DNA from: Mytilisepta virgata
Taxonomy: Eukaryota > Mollusca > Bivalvia > Mytilida > Mytilidae
DNA length: 64,000 nt
NCBI GenBank assembly: GCA_028015205.1
Contig: CM051516.1
Coordinates: forward strand, 31,944,230 to 32,008,229
Reading direction: 5' to 3'
Shown: one piece after another, positions 44,871 through 57,400 of the stretch
How the letters are laid out: each line of letters opens with the position of its first letter
Position numbering within the stretch: the first letter of the stretch is position 1
Translations under genes and position numbers: made by a program
Notes under the pieces: model-generated
Told to the model about the DNA's origin: nothing
Database searches by the model: none
The model's input: only the letters and a program-made list of their open reading frames with translations

Positions 44871-44879
44871 TTACCCCCG

Positions 44880-44992
44880 CGCTTCAACGAAGCGCGAGGG
44901 TATTGTTTTGGTGTTCGGCGTATGTATGTCCATACGTACTTATGTATGTACGTACGTTAGTAATGTCCAGGATAATCTCAGGAACCACTGGA
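44880..44992 (+). repeat. Hairpin-bearing repeat end, left copy
   Basis: Contains GCGCTTCAACGAAGCGCG (a hairpin), TATTGTTTTGGTGTTCGGCG and GTAATGTCCAGGATAATCTC, AGGAACCA. Its inverted relative is at 47934-48024. The two may bound one 3.1-kb unit or be independent copies of one family. Confidence 0.6.
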
Positions 44993-45450
44993 TGTAAAAT
45001 AAACCTAGTTAAATGGAATAAGAACACAATGCTTCCTAAATATACCCCCACAGCATATTTTAAAATTAAAAAAATTTTACCATGGTTTTATTATTTGTTT
45101 GATTTGAATTGTGTCTGTTGTAAATACATAATGTATAATATTGTAATTTTATCTGATGTTCCATCTTGTATTGTGTAGGAGAGAATAAATAGGCATAGCC
45201 TGTCACAATGTCCAATTCTTTTGATTTAATTATCAATAAAATATTTGTAATAAACCAAATTTCAATTGTTTAAAAGATGTCCCTTTTCTTGGATTCAAAT
45301 CCGAAATAAACATAAATACTTAATTTTAAGTCATTTGTAATTTATCTTCATTGTTTTTGTTAACCGTTCATACCATTATGAATATGCCTAATCAAAATAA
45401 CGCTGTATAAGAGTGGCACCAGTGCCTTTCTAGTCTGTTAAACAATTCAT

Positions 45451-46460
45451 ATAGAATAGAGAATGAAAACGGGGAATATGTCAAAGAGACAACAACCCGA
45501 CCAAAAAACAGAAATCAGCTCAAGTTCAACAAAATCGACGGCACACTAAACTCCAAAACCTAAAAATGAACCAAAATTTAAAAAAAACACACAAGACTAA
45601 CAAAGGCTAGAGGTTCCTGACTTGGGACAGGCGCAAAAATGCGGCGAAGTTAAACATGTTTTGTGAGATCTCAACCCTCCCCCTATACCTCTAGCCAATG
45701 TGGAATAAACAAACACACGGCTTAAGTTCAAGCTCAGTTCAAAAGATGTCCGAGTCCGATGTTAAAAAGGGTAACAGAAGAAACTAAGCAAAATGACAAT
45801 GATCAGTATATATTAACAAAGGACTACTAGCAGTTACTAACACCCCAGCCCCAGACCTCAATTAAACTGATAGAAAGATTATGTCTATATCATATAGAAA
45901 ATCAGCCACAATCCCTCCCGTTGGGGGTTTAATATCATGCCATCATAAATTATACGAGAAGAATATAACCCGTATCATGGTTTAGAATAAATGTATTGTT
46001 TTTATTTCCGATGCAAAGACCCTATGAGTGAATCAATATTAATTCCAAAAAATGCCATCTTAATGACTTGACAACAGTATCGTAACCATATCCCTTGTTG
46101 ATAAGTCTGTTTAAAGGTTTCATTAGCTTTTCGGGTGAATGACCACATTTTGTGCTTTGTATAGAATATTACCATAAAGGATGGGACATAAAATACCTGA
46201 AATACCTGAACATATAAGATATACATATATAAAAACTTTAATCTTAGATTTACTTTTTTGAAAATGGTATTGACAATAGATAAAACTGGTCAATGTTCTA
46301 CCCAGATAATTTACGCTGGTTTTGAATCCTGTACTAATACCATCACAGGAAATTTTAGAATAGTCAGGCTTCACTCTATGCAATTTCCGATTAGGACCAA
46401 ATATACTGTTTGTTTTTTCCAGATGTAAAGATGATTTATTGTCTATACTAATTTCCATTC
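45451..46460 (-). mobile_element. Retroelement-like fragment with conserved bivalve 3' tail
   Basis: On the minus strand the segment ends in GGTTGTTGTCTCTTTGACAT then TTCCCCGTTTTCATTCTCTA, a tail also found truncated at 51124-51186 and diverged at 15240-15425. Upstream, two overlapping minus frames (46123-46458 and 46002-46226, with KANETFKQTYQQGI and SVNYLGRTLTSFIYCQYH) look like a frameshifted remnant of an element protein. I cannot name the domain. Truncated copies that share only this end suggest target-primed retrotransposition. Confidence 0.5.
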
Positions 46461-46979
46461 ATGACAAGACTTCAATATAAACATGATAAAGAGGACAAAT
46501 ATACCTAAGGAGCAATCCCCCAAAAAAAACCGCAATCCATTAGACAGACAAAACCCCGGGAAGACAAATGAACAACCACAAACACAACAAATAAACACTG
46601 AAAAACTAAAATACAATGAAACACGGCAGTCACGCTGTATATCCCCGCGCCACTGTTGTGTTAATCACAAAATAAAATGCTACGAGTTCAATCAAAGGAA
46701 TATTTCTCAAAAGAAGAATAACATTTTTTTCACTGTTTCACTACCATTTCTTCTTTTTTAAATAATTCAGACAGTGCTATGAATGGCGAAACACAAATGA
46801 CCAAAGAAATTATACTCATATGACAATAACTTTAGTAATGAATTGGGCAGTTGAGATAGTAGTCATAATGTTAAATTAAGTGTGACTGATTAGGATACCA
46901 TGCATTGATAATGTAAATACATGTATTGAACTGTTTTTTTGATGACATGTTCTACTAATTAAGTGTAAATTTACAAAAG

Positions 46980-47540
46980 TTGGAATACCAATTTTGGAAA
47001 TTAAATGGTTAGCCTAAGTCTTGTGACATTAATAGTTATTAATATGCATGGTTGCTAGATACATTTCCAAAAAATGAAGATCTTATAGTCTTTCAGGAAA
47101 TTTACCAAAATTGGAGTTATTATGTTTTTTGAAATCCATGCAAATATTCTATTTAATTTTGGAAATTTAATCATTCCCTATACAGCTGTTGCTTTTTTGT
47201 AAACAAATATGTATGGTTGCTAGGTACTTTTCCAAAAAATTCAGATCTTCGGGTCTTTCAGGAAATTAACCAAATTTGGAATTCCATTTTTTTGGAAATT
47301 GAATGGTAAATTTAACTCTAATGATATTAATGGTTATTAATATGCATGGTTGCTAGATACATTTCCAAAAAATGAAGGTCTTAGAGTCTTTCAGGAAATT
47401 TACCAAAGTTGGAATTATTATTTTTTTTGAAATCAAAATATTCCATTTAACAGCTATTATTCTGATAGTATGGTCAATTGGTAATTTTCAAAAATGAATA
47501 ACCTGAGACTCTTCCAGAAATTTTTTTCTGCCCCAAGGGC
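46980..47540 (-). repeat. Four diverged ~140-bp tandem units, minus orientation
   Basis: Units carry CAGGAAATTTACCAAA(A/G)TTGGA, TATGCATGGTTGCTAGATAC and TTTCCAAAAAATGAAG. These are the reverse complement of the 44.3-44.9 kb units. Confidence 0.65.
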
Positions 47541-48024
47541 AAATTTCAAAATTCCGAAACCTTCGGCACAGACAACTTTTAAAGTGCCAGTAATGAACTA
47601 ATCTTTATGTTTCTACCGCTTAGGGTTTAAGAGGAGTTCTGTGACAATCGATTTTGGGATTTTTTTTTAACTCTCTTGTTGCTATGCCCCCAGGGGTTTC
47701 AGAAAAATTCTCGTGCCACTTTTGAATTTGCCATAAGTAGTACCAGTCATAGTTTCAGTTTCAGCATTATAGTCCAAATAGTTTAGAAGATTTCAATATT
47801 TACTGGATATCAGGAAATCCGGTTTTGGTCATAATTATGCCCTAAGGGCAAATTCCAATATTCCGAAACCTTCGGCACAATCTACATCAGCAATGCTAAC
47901 AATGATCAAAGTTTCAGTTTTCTACCTCTCATATGGTTCCTGAGATAATCCTGGACATTACGGTACATACGTACGGCGAACAGCAAAACATTATCCCCGC
48001 CGCTTCGCTAGCGCTGGGATAATG
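47520..48024 (-). repeat. Repeat block with two CCCTAAGGGCA units and hairpin end
   Basis: TGCCC(C/T)AAGGGCAAATTCC then ATTCCGAAACCTTCGGCACA occurs at about 47531 and 47840. It ends in CCTGGACATTACGGTACATA and the hairpin CCGCTTCGCTAGCGC (47998-48013), the inverse of 44880-44992. Confidence 0.65.
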
Positions 48025-48430
48025 AAGCATCCAAAAGGCTGTCTTGTGGTACGCCGAGGTTTACATATTACACACCTCGGTGTTTACTCCATTTATGATC
48101 ATTTATGTGCACAATTTCTGCCTGTTCTTAAGATAAGATTAAAACCATGATACAGATTGAACTCTAATAAATTTCAGTTTTTCACAGACAATATACTATG
48201 GTCAAAGTCACAAAGGCTTTTTGAAGCTCCATGGTAGCACCATACTTGTATACATACCTTTTCATGTTTGAGATTCAGTAAAGGTGTGACATGTATCGGT
48301 AGGAGAAGAACTTAAAGTCATACTTCAAAAATTGTATTTTTTTTTATTTATTGTCGATTGGCTGATACAGTGTGGTAAAACATTGATTCCATGTCAACTC
48401 GTACCTTTTCCAACTCGTTCACCATTTATT

Positions 48431-49604
48431 ACCAACTCGGTCCCTAATTTTTACCAACTCGTACCTTTTTGTCAATTACACTACTAGTTTCTACCAATAA
48501 CAAAGTCTAATATTTTATGTAATGCGACATTGTTAAAAAATAAATAAATCAATGAATAAAATTGTGTGTTTTCAATATTCACAAATATATAAATAAGCAC
48601 ATAAATAAAATATAAAAAAGTAAATAAATTATATATAATTAAATTTAAGATGAGAAATAATGGCTCGTGGTAAAATTTGTGAAACAAGTTTTCGAAATTG
48701 ACAAGTTGTAAATGAACAACTATTGTGTATGAATAAATATCTTTCATATATAAATAGCAATATTTCATAATACACATTACCAGTTTCACATAGACGGTGA
48801 TGCCATTTGTCACATGTCTTCTTGCAAACTAAACAACGTGTGCGAACCATGGTTGCGAATAACTTGTATTTTGAAAACTACAACCTTACACATATATATG
48901 TGCTTTTCGTTTTCATTAGAGTAAAGCAAAATGATTTCCGTCCGAAGAAAGATGGTGCTTTTACGAGCTTAACTCATCAGCTTTCGATGTTCTTGGTACC
49001 GCCTTCAATATTAACTTGTAAAGGTAAAGGTAAAGGTAAGTTTTATTTAACGTCGGTGTGTACAAGTCAACAATCAACATAAGCTCTGTAGAGCTTTTTT
49101 ACCGACGGCGAGATTTACGACCGTTTGGTAGATATGGTGTTCTCGCATGGTCGCCAGGTTTGTGGGGGAGGAAAGCCCGATATTCCAGGCCGGAAAATCG
49201 GTGAAACCCCCGAGCTAAGGTAGGTGTCTGGAAACCTTGACACATGTGAGGTTCGAACCTACAGCGGTGTCGACCTCGTGGTTTAAAGGCCAGCGCCTTA
49301 ACCACTCGGCCACCTTGCCCCTGTTGTTTTAGATGTTTTAGTTAACAATATAAAATGATTGTATGAACATTTTATTGTTGTTTTAATTAATTTACTTCAA
49401 ACTTTAAAACCCCTTTGAAGTACTACTAACCGGTTCCAATAAAAAAATATCTATTGTGTAATCATGTAAACCATACGTTTTCTCTGTGTAATGAAATTTA
49501 AAATTGCTTTTGATAAAACTTTCAAAACCTTCCAAATAACAAAGAAGTGTACAATTGCGATTACAAGATAGGTACGAGTTGGTAAAAATAGGGTACGAGT
49601 TGGT
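48431..49604. repeat. 1.17-kb unit bounded by inverted ACCAACTCG repeats
   Basis: The left 48431-48465 and right 49571-49604 ends are reverse complements over about 35 bp with a few differences (GGTACGAGTTGGTAAAAAT, then GAGTTGGT). More diverged copies of the 14-bp word extend outward on both sides. The interior holds AT-rich DNA and a SINE. The unit could be a fold-back element. Confidence 0.6.
49017..49321 (-). mobile_element. tRNA-derived SINE with (CTTTAC)n tail, minus strand
   Basis: The minus-strand head reads GGGCAAGGTGGCCGAGTGGT then TAAGGCGCTGG (A box) and GGTTCGAACCTCA (B box), close to a class II tRNA such as Ser or Leu. The body ends GACGTTAAATAAAACTTACC and CTTTAC repeats. No clear target-site duplication was found. 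This is not a functional tRNA gene: no proper acceptor stem closes after the B box. Confidence 0.8.
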
Positions 49605-49739
49605 AAAGGCACGTGTTGGTAAAAATAGGGTTCGATTTGGAAAAAACCTGTACCCCAAATCATTATGACGCTATTTGCACCCCGTAGCTAACTTTGAGCG
49701 AATCCCGTCTACGTATTCAAAATTATTGTAACAAACACC

Positions 49740-49765
49740 ACTTCCGGTTTTATGCTTACTTCCGC
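49740..49765 (+). promoter_or_regulatory. Candidate SPRY-gene promoter motifs (two ETS-like sites)
   Basis: ACTTCCGG at 49740-49747 and ACTTCCGC at 49758-49765 lie 1.5 kb upstream of the first coding exon, which seems to follow a non-coding exon. Paired ETS sites are common near starts of broadly expressed animal genes. No transcript evidence is available. Confidence 0.3.
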
Positions 49766-49799
49766 TTGTTGTAGCAACAAGAAATACCTTCCTGTTCTC

Positions 49800-51123
49800 T
49801 TATTTCACTTGTGTTAACCTCCAGCTATGCGTAAAACAAAACACTGACCCTAATTTTTTGCGATAATATCAGGTAGAAAATGATTCTGTTAAGCCTGTGA
49901 TTTGTTTCTGCATTTTCATATATTACGGACACTCGTTTTGTTTGAAATTCTTTGGTCAGCTCAGTTTAACTGGTTGCTTTAAATGTCTTCTGTAGGAGTA
50001 GTATAAAAAATATTAAGAAATCAAAGACAAATCATCTAATTATACAAACAATGTTGTCAATGAGCTGATACTACAGTAGAGCATGAATGCCATGATTTGT
50101 CAACTTAAAGTTAATACCTTCTGTGACAACTGATATAGCAAATCAAACCTTAGATATTTGGTTCCGTAGTCCACTGCTCCACCAACTGAGCTGAAGGAAT
50201 ATTTCACTAGCACACATAATTGGTAGTGGTTAATATGAAATAAAAGTGCAAGTTTTTATTGCTTTTGGTATTTAATGTAACCTTCTAAATGGTGGAAAAA
50301 GTGACACCTGGTCTGCAATATTTTTATTTAGTAAAATTAGATTTCCTGTGGTTTTGTTCAGACTTATTTTATTTTTATTAATGAGATGATTTTAATACGT
50401 CCAAAAATAATTTATTTAGCAATTTTTTCATGTACTATCACACTTGAACCAAAATTGCTTCACAAGATTTTGCATGGTGGTGGCCATATTGTTAAAACTT
50501 TTTTGATGGCACAGTAATTCATTATTTTTGACACCTCTACAGTAAGAGCGAGCTTTGCTCATAAAATCAGGGTTATATAACATCAATTTTAATTAAGAGA
50601 AATAAATAAATTGTAACGAAAATCCAAGATAAGTCTATGAATAAGTAGATTGAAAACCATCATATACCATTTTGTCTTTAATGGAACAAAAGTTGTAAAA
50701 AGCTGCATCAGTAGACACTGGCTGCTTGTGTAAAATTAAAGACACTTGTCTTAACCAATTTTTATTACTCTTAAAAAAGCCAAAGGACCATCAATAAAAC
50801 TGATACGGTCTACTCTTATACAATAAATTTTAGATTAGTTGTAGAATATTTACATTCTTATGAGGAGCAATCAAGATGTTATTGCATATTTGAAGTAAAA
50901 ACATCTTGGACACAAAAAATTAAAATACTGCATATTGAGTTTTAAAATGATTTTAAAATCTAACCAATATTATTTAAGTTTATTTAATGTGAATAACTTT
51001 CCAGCTTGTATATATTATGTTTCTCTAGGACCCTAAAATATCTTGTATGGCTGATAAGATCCAAGAGATTCATTTTCAGTCATTTAAAAAATTTGAACAG
51101 AAAAGGAATACTTTATTTTAACA
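49800..51123. other. Upstream region of SPRY gene, nothing recognised
   Basis: AT-rich DNA with no clear exon or repeat. It probably includes the 5' intron if the start lies near 49.75 kb. Confidence 0.4.
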
Positions 51124-51186
51124 TAGAATAGAGAATGGAAATGGGGAATGTGTCAAAGAGACAACAACCTGACCAAAGAGCAGAAA
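51124..51186 (-). repeat. Truncated copy of the retroelement 3' tail
   Basis: About 60 bp matching 45451-45515 (ATAGAATAGAGAATGGAAAT, GGGGAATGTGTCAAAGAGAC). It ends 40 bp before the SPRY start codon. Confidence 0.75.
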
Positions 51187-51225
51187 ATATATATATAGAT
51201 TATGTATTTTGAAATAGGGTGAAGA

Positions 51226-51406
51226 ATGGAGACATCATCATTATATCGATGTGCTGGAGATATAATTTACAATGACCAGGCTCCAGTACCAGGTCATATC
51301 AGTGATGTTCAGTTAAAGATGTATTCAGAAACCAGTAACTTTTTACAGTATCTGAAACCACTAACTCCACAAAATCCATACTTCTTTGGACAAATTAGGT
51401 CTTTAG
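51226..51406 (+). CDS. SPRY protein exon A (first coding exon)
   Basis: Starts METSSLYRCAGDIIYNDQAP and ends FFGQIRSL plus one base before a GTAAGTG donor. An in-frame TGA sits at -6, fixing the start. A possible acceptor (TTGAAATAG) ending at 51217 suggests an upstream non-coding exon. A truncated repeat at 51124-51186 lies only 40 bp upstream. Confidence 0.85.
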
Positions 51407-54400
51407 GTAAGTGTTTCAACAAATTCCTTAAATGCCTTTGAAGGACTGAGATTTTTTCAAGAGCTACTTCCAAAAACCTAGAGTCTGGTAGGTATAGTGC
51501 CAATGAAGTGTTTTAATATGCAATAAAGGTTTCAAACTGGGTTCATATACACTTGTATAATTAGACATGATTATAAAGAGAGAAAATGTTTAGACATTTA
51601 ATAATTAATTATTTTATATTTACTTTTCACTATTGCCTTGCATTGCCTAATGATGATATTTATATGCAAGGGAAGTAATAAACTCGCTTTGAAACTTTCT
51701 ATCTGTTCCACATACAACAGGTTTCATAATTTAAAAGTTGTAGCATAACATTACACATTTCAAACAAGGGATCCGTCATACATCAACTTCAGTAATGTAT
51801 ATGTGTAGTGAATTGTATGCAGAAAATATAATTTAACTGCTCTCCTATCATTTAAAATTTGTATGAGGTATATAAGCCCTATAAGCATTGGAAAAGGTAG
51901 TTATTTGTTATGACTAAAGAGGAAAAATTGGTTCAGTTAATATTATAATTGATATTTGGTAGATGTTAATTATCAAGATTTTCAACAACAAAAACTTTGC
52001 AGTTTATATGGGCCACAAATTAATTATGAATTTTTACTTTATGTGCATTAGAAAACTACTTCATTGAAATGACTTTAAATTCTTTTATAAAGGAATGTGA
52101 TTAGTTGTGACGGGTTATAATACATTTTATTTCATGTTTTTTAAGCAACTCAAAGTAAAGTTACAATCGGTATAGCAGGTCCAGACATTAAAGAAGATGC
52201 TCACCCAGGAAACTGGAACAATACTGTTGGTTACCATAGTGACACTGGAAAATGTTATACTTCACATAAAGAAATTGCAAATACTTACGGAGAAAAGTTT
52301 GGAATTGGTGTGTATACTTAAGAGACGTCTTATAAGTTATTTTCAGTTTTCTTAGTGGGAAAGGGCCAAGTTTCATGTTATAAACCAGCTATGTTATTTA
52401 AAATATAATAAACAGGCGCCATTATTTAATTGTTAGAAATTTTAACTTAAGTAATTTTATATGAGCAAATTATCATAGATGTTTGCAAGGGTAAATGTTT
52501 AGTCAATAAACATAATTATTGTTAGTAACAAAAACAAACTAATGGCTGGCATGAATTTTTTCATATTCTGTAAATTGATTAATATTTCCAATTAATTACC
52601 TCCTCTTATTTCTACCTTTTATGAATATGTTACAATTCTTCCCCAAACCATGTTGTTGATTAGTATAATAACTGTTATACAACACAGAAAAGACAAAAGT
52701 AATAGAAAAAATATAAAGTATGTCTTAGCCCCGGGGAGGTTACTGACTATCCTTTCGGGTATAACTGTGCCGACACCACTTACCAAATCATACCCTGTTC
52801 TAAGCAGAAAACATTGAAAAACATACCCTGTTCTAAACAGAAATATTGAAAAACATACCCTGTTCTAGACCGTATAAAATAGATGCTGTTCTAGACCCGG
52901 GTTCTAGACTGTATCTTAAACAGTTAAATAAGTGATCCTGCTCTAGACAAATACTTTGTTTAAAAAAAGATCCCGTTCTGACCAGCAGGGCATGAAAAAG
53001 CGACCCTGTTCTAACCGGCAGGACATGAAAAAGGGACCCTGTTCTTTCCAGCAGGGCATGAAAAAGTTACCGTGTTTTGCAGCACACTTGTACCACTAAA
53101 AATATAGGAAGTAACCCCCCCCCGGGTCTTAGCCACTAGATGCCTCGAATTGAAGCTTTGCAACAGAAGAAAATATGTAATTTAATTATCAGTGCAATAA
53201 AAATTTGATTCCGTGTAGATATGATCTGAAAGGAATCTTTATCTTTTGTTGTAGATCATTATATATAAATATTTTAATTTTTGTTAAAGGGGATGTGTTT
53301 GGAGTTTGTGTAACACACTTTGGTCAGCAGATGTCAACTGTTACTTTTGTGAAAAATGGAAACCCTGTGGCAACTAGGTCAGATGTCATTTAGATTGTTA
53401 TGAAGTTGATAATTATGTTTGTTAATGTGTGAAGAAATAATACAGTCAAATGATTAAAGAGTGAAATTAAATTTATTGTTTTATCCATATACAGAATATA
53501 AAACTCAATTACTCAAACTCTAACGGACCACTGAAATTGGTTCAGTAGTTTGAGCCAGTTGTTTTAGCTGAAATAAGAAACAGTTAAGGTTAATAATCTA
53601 CAAACATCAGTAAGATTACACATATTACAATGTATTATATGTAATTGATATTTGCATCCTTTCTTACATTAAAGTACAATGTAGCCTGTATTTTTCATTG
53701 TATCTTGTTGGACCTGTATGTGGATGTAAATTAAAATTTATATTATCAAGTGTAACAGTTAGTTACATGATTTTATTGGTCTAGATAGAAAACAAATTGG
53801 TATGAGTGTTTGAAAAATTAAAAATAACAAGACTTATGGCACAAAATTAATACAGAAAGGTTTGAAAATTCATTGTGTTTGAGTGTTCAAGCCATTCAAG
53901 ATTTGACTGTATGTATATGAAAAATTAATGATGTACATGTATATAAGTCTTTTTTGTTGAAATTAAAGAATATATTAAGTTCCTGGAATATAAAAAGGAA
54001 ATAAAAAAAATAACAAAAATATACATATGATTTTAAAATCTTGAATTAGTATCAGTGGGAGGGAATGACACAATTTACTTTAATTTTATTTGAAGTGAAT
54101 TTTCTTATGTAGATACCACTTTGAGCCAGACCATAGCCGATTTTTACCCACAATAACTCTAGAGAATGGACCTATTGACCTAGGTATCATGTGGCCAGAA
54201 GCAGTGTTTATGAGTCCTCAATTTGATGAAGTATGTAGAATACTAGTAATCTTAAATTTCTGCAGAATCATAATATATATATAAAAATATATAGAGAACA
54301 TCTAAGGATGTTCATCAACCTTCAAAATTTAAGCTGCTCCAAATGACTCCACTATACTCCAAAATTCATAAATGACATAAAGAAATATACAATTATTGAT

Positions 54401-57400
54401 AATGCTGCTGACTTAGGACAGGTTCATAAAATTAATGGTTGATTAAATTAGTTTAGCAAGTACTCACCCTATGCCCTTTTGCATTAGTGACAATTAAGTA
54501 GTCATGTTTAAAATTACAGTCAACTCTCGCTATCTCAAACTCGCTTGAGTCGAATTTTTTATGTGGTCCCAAAAGTATTACAAATATATGTATTTTGATT
54601 CCTTTTAGTGGAATTTGCATGAGTCCAATTTTCTTCTGTCTCGAACTAAATTTTGAGTCTCAAATTATAAAAACAACGAAAATTCTATTCATTATCTCGA
54701 ATAATCTTCATCAAAACATCACCTTGCGGAACAATTAGTAATTTTGATCTATTGTAATAAATTTGTCTTCAACTCTTTATTATTTTTATAAATATAAAAT
54801 GTTAAAAATTATTTAAATAATTATCTGAACATGGATAAAGTGATGTACACGTACATGCAAACTATCGTTTTAATGCGCCATCTACAAACATTTTAGATTT
54901 ACTGAACCTCCAAGGTAGTTTACTACCTTCCCTTTGTAACTTTGGAAATTTGTCGACTCCCTTTAAATTGAATTTTTTTCGCAGTCCAAAGGACTTCGAG
55001 ATAACGAGAGTCGACTGTACCTTTGTTTTTCAATGGATAACATTAGCTGGAAACAGGTTTATAAAGTATCATTCACAAAGTTAATAAGTGTTGGTTGTAA
55101 TGTTGATTTTCATTGGACAACATTGAAAATTTCACACCATCAATTTTGCAATTGATGCCCTCTGATATGATGATCCGTGCAATATGTCACGTCCAGGTTT
55201 CAAAAACATTTTCTATTTAAAATCTTTAAATTTGCATTAGAATTGAGATATAACAGTATGGTATTTTAATATTTTCTGGCACTAAATTGATTTGATAGCT
55301 GCAAATATATGTTTTATACTGAAGTCCACAATTGATGCCTGCATATATTAAATTATAGTAGAGTTATCTCCTAATTCTGTAGAAGTATATTTTTATAAAA
55401 TTTGTTTTCAAGAATAATCTTTTAATATCAATCACATTTTTTCAAAATTTTAGATTTAAGGCATGACAAGTTTTTCGATGAAATTTGAATTGCTGTCTCA
55501 GTCTTTTCTATATTTACAGAAACACATATATTTTGTTGTTATTCAATAGAAATATATTTTAAAAAAGTACATTCAGAGTTTATTAAGTTTTACATAATAC
55601 AACTGACCCAGAGCTTGTATTATCATACTACTACAGGCACAGGGTCATAATAGTTTTGTGTGATTTCCAAAGTATTATATTTGAATCAGAATCTGTACAC
55701 AAATTATTGAATAAATAATTTGACATAGATTTGACTGCTGACCTAAGTCACTGGACATTACCTTATTTTTAGTATAATCCGATTTATTTATGTACAAGTT
55801 TTAAAGAAAATCTAAGAGTCAGCATTTTGCAACTGTTCTGGTCCTTACAGAGAATTATTCTTTATGTACACAATGGTTCTTAGGACCCCCTAGATGACTT
55901 TGTTGTCGAGCCTGCGACTTTTGTCATGGATGCAAGACATAGTGATTGGTGGTGTCAGCAGCGTCCACATTTACATTCAATCTGTGGTTAAAGTTTTTAA
56001 ATATTAATAACTCTCTTAAACCATCCTGGATTTTTTACCAAACTTTGACAGAAGCTTTGTTCATGATCAATAAATAACATGTGGAGAAAAATTATGTGCA
56101 TTCAACTATTACACTGAAAACATAGAACAGTGAAAGCAGGCGAGACACTGGGCTCTGTGGAACCCTTACGAATTTTTGATAAAGGTTTCTATTTTCAATA
56201 CAGAAACCTGTTTTTATCCATTTTCTTTTTTTTTTGTAATTTCAAATGATGATATCTAAACTGTATGATAATTAGTTCTTTATAGAAACTATTTTGTGGT
56301 CTTCTCCAATGATTTATTGATTTTCAGTATTATCTGTATTAATTTTTGTTAACATATTAAATTTACATGTGAATAAAATTTTATTTTCACAGAAAAACAT
56401 GCTACATTGGATGTATGACCCTTCAGTTTACTTTGATATAACTAACAATATGTTTATATTGAATAAACCTAAAGATAAAATCATAACATCGGCACCAGTA
56501 CAGAGTCCTCAGCCACTGGCAACCAGTAAGTGTAAACTTAGAATTATCTCCCATAGGGAAGACTTAAAATGATATAAAAGTAAAGACAATCATTCTTTTT
56601 TGCTGCTGTGACACCTTGGACAAAAGTCTGACAAATTTTCTCTCATGAAGAAAATTTTAAGATGGATTTTCTTTGATGATTAATTTTTTTGTACTATAAA
56701 GACTGATTCTGGACAAGATTTTCATGTTTTGAAAGCATATTGGTTGTAATAGGATTGTTCCAGTGATCGAATATAATTGAAAATTGACTGATTGTAGTGA
56801 AAAAGCAATCAATGAAAAAGATTCAAAATATTTGATCTGACATAATGCACCGGTATCTTAACATTTAATTTGTTAGAAAAATGACCCAAAGATAGTTTGA
56901 GTACAGTACACTCCATGAAATAGGATATTTGATAAAGGAATATATCGGGAAATGGGATATAATATCAAAACACCAAACCATTTCTTAGTTATTCTATGTT
57001 AAATTTATTGGATATTTTCATACCTGATAATAGATCCTCCTTCTAATTGGATAGAATTTTATTTTCATCTAACATTGACTTGGGACCTTGAACTGAATTT
57101 CAGGCTTGAGTGACTTTGTCACATTTTTGTGGTGAAGTCTATTTCTCAGCAACTTTAATACCTAGACCCACCATATTTGGTCAATATATAGTTCTTGGTG
57201 GGTAAATGTCAGTCTGACACCTGCCTTTTGACTTTGATCTCAATTTCATGGTTGAGTGACCTGCGTCACATTTTCGTGATTAAGTCCGTTTTCTGGGAAC
57301 CATAATACCTAAGACATCATATCTATAGAACGCCGTAGCTGCCTTATGTTCAGTAAATACATTATATGCACTTACGTCTTCTTTACATGCACATACTCAA

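Noticed and set aside
46123..46458. 111-codon minus-strand frame as an independent host gene
   Set aside because: It lies upstream of a retroelement-type tail, overlaps a second shifted frame and has no recognisable host domain. Treated as an element remnant.
48484..48850. 109- and 73-codon minus-strand frames
   Set aside because: AT-rich Tyr/Phe/Ile-biased frames inside a repeat-bounded unit, without splice or domain support.
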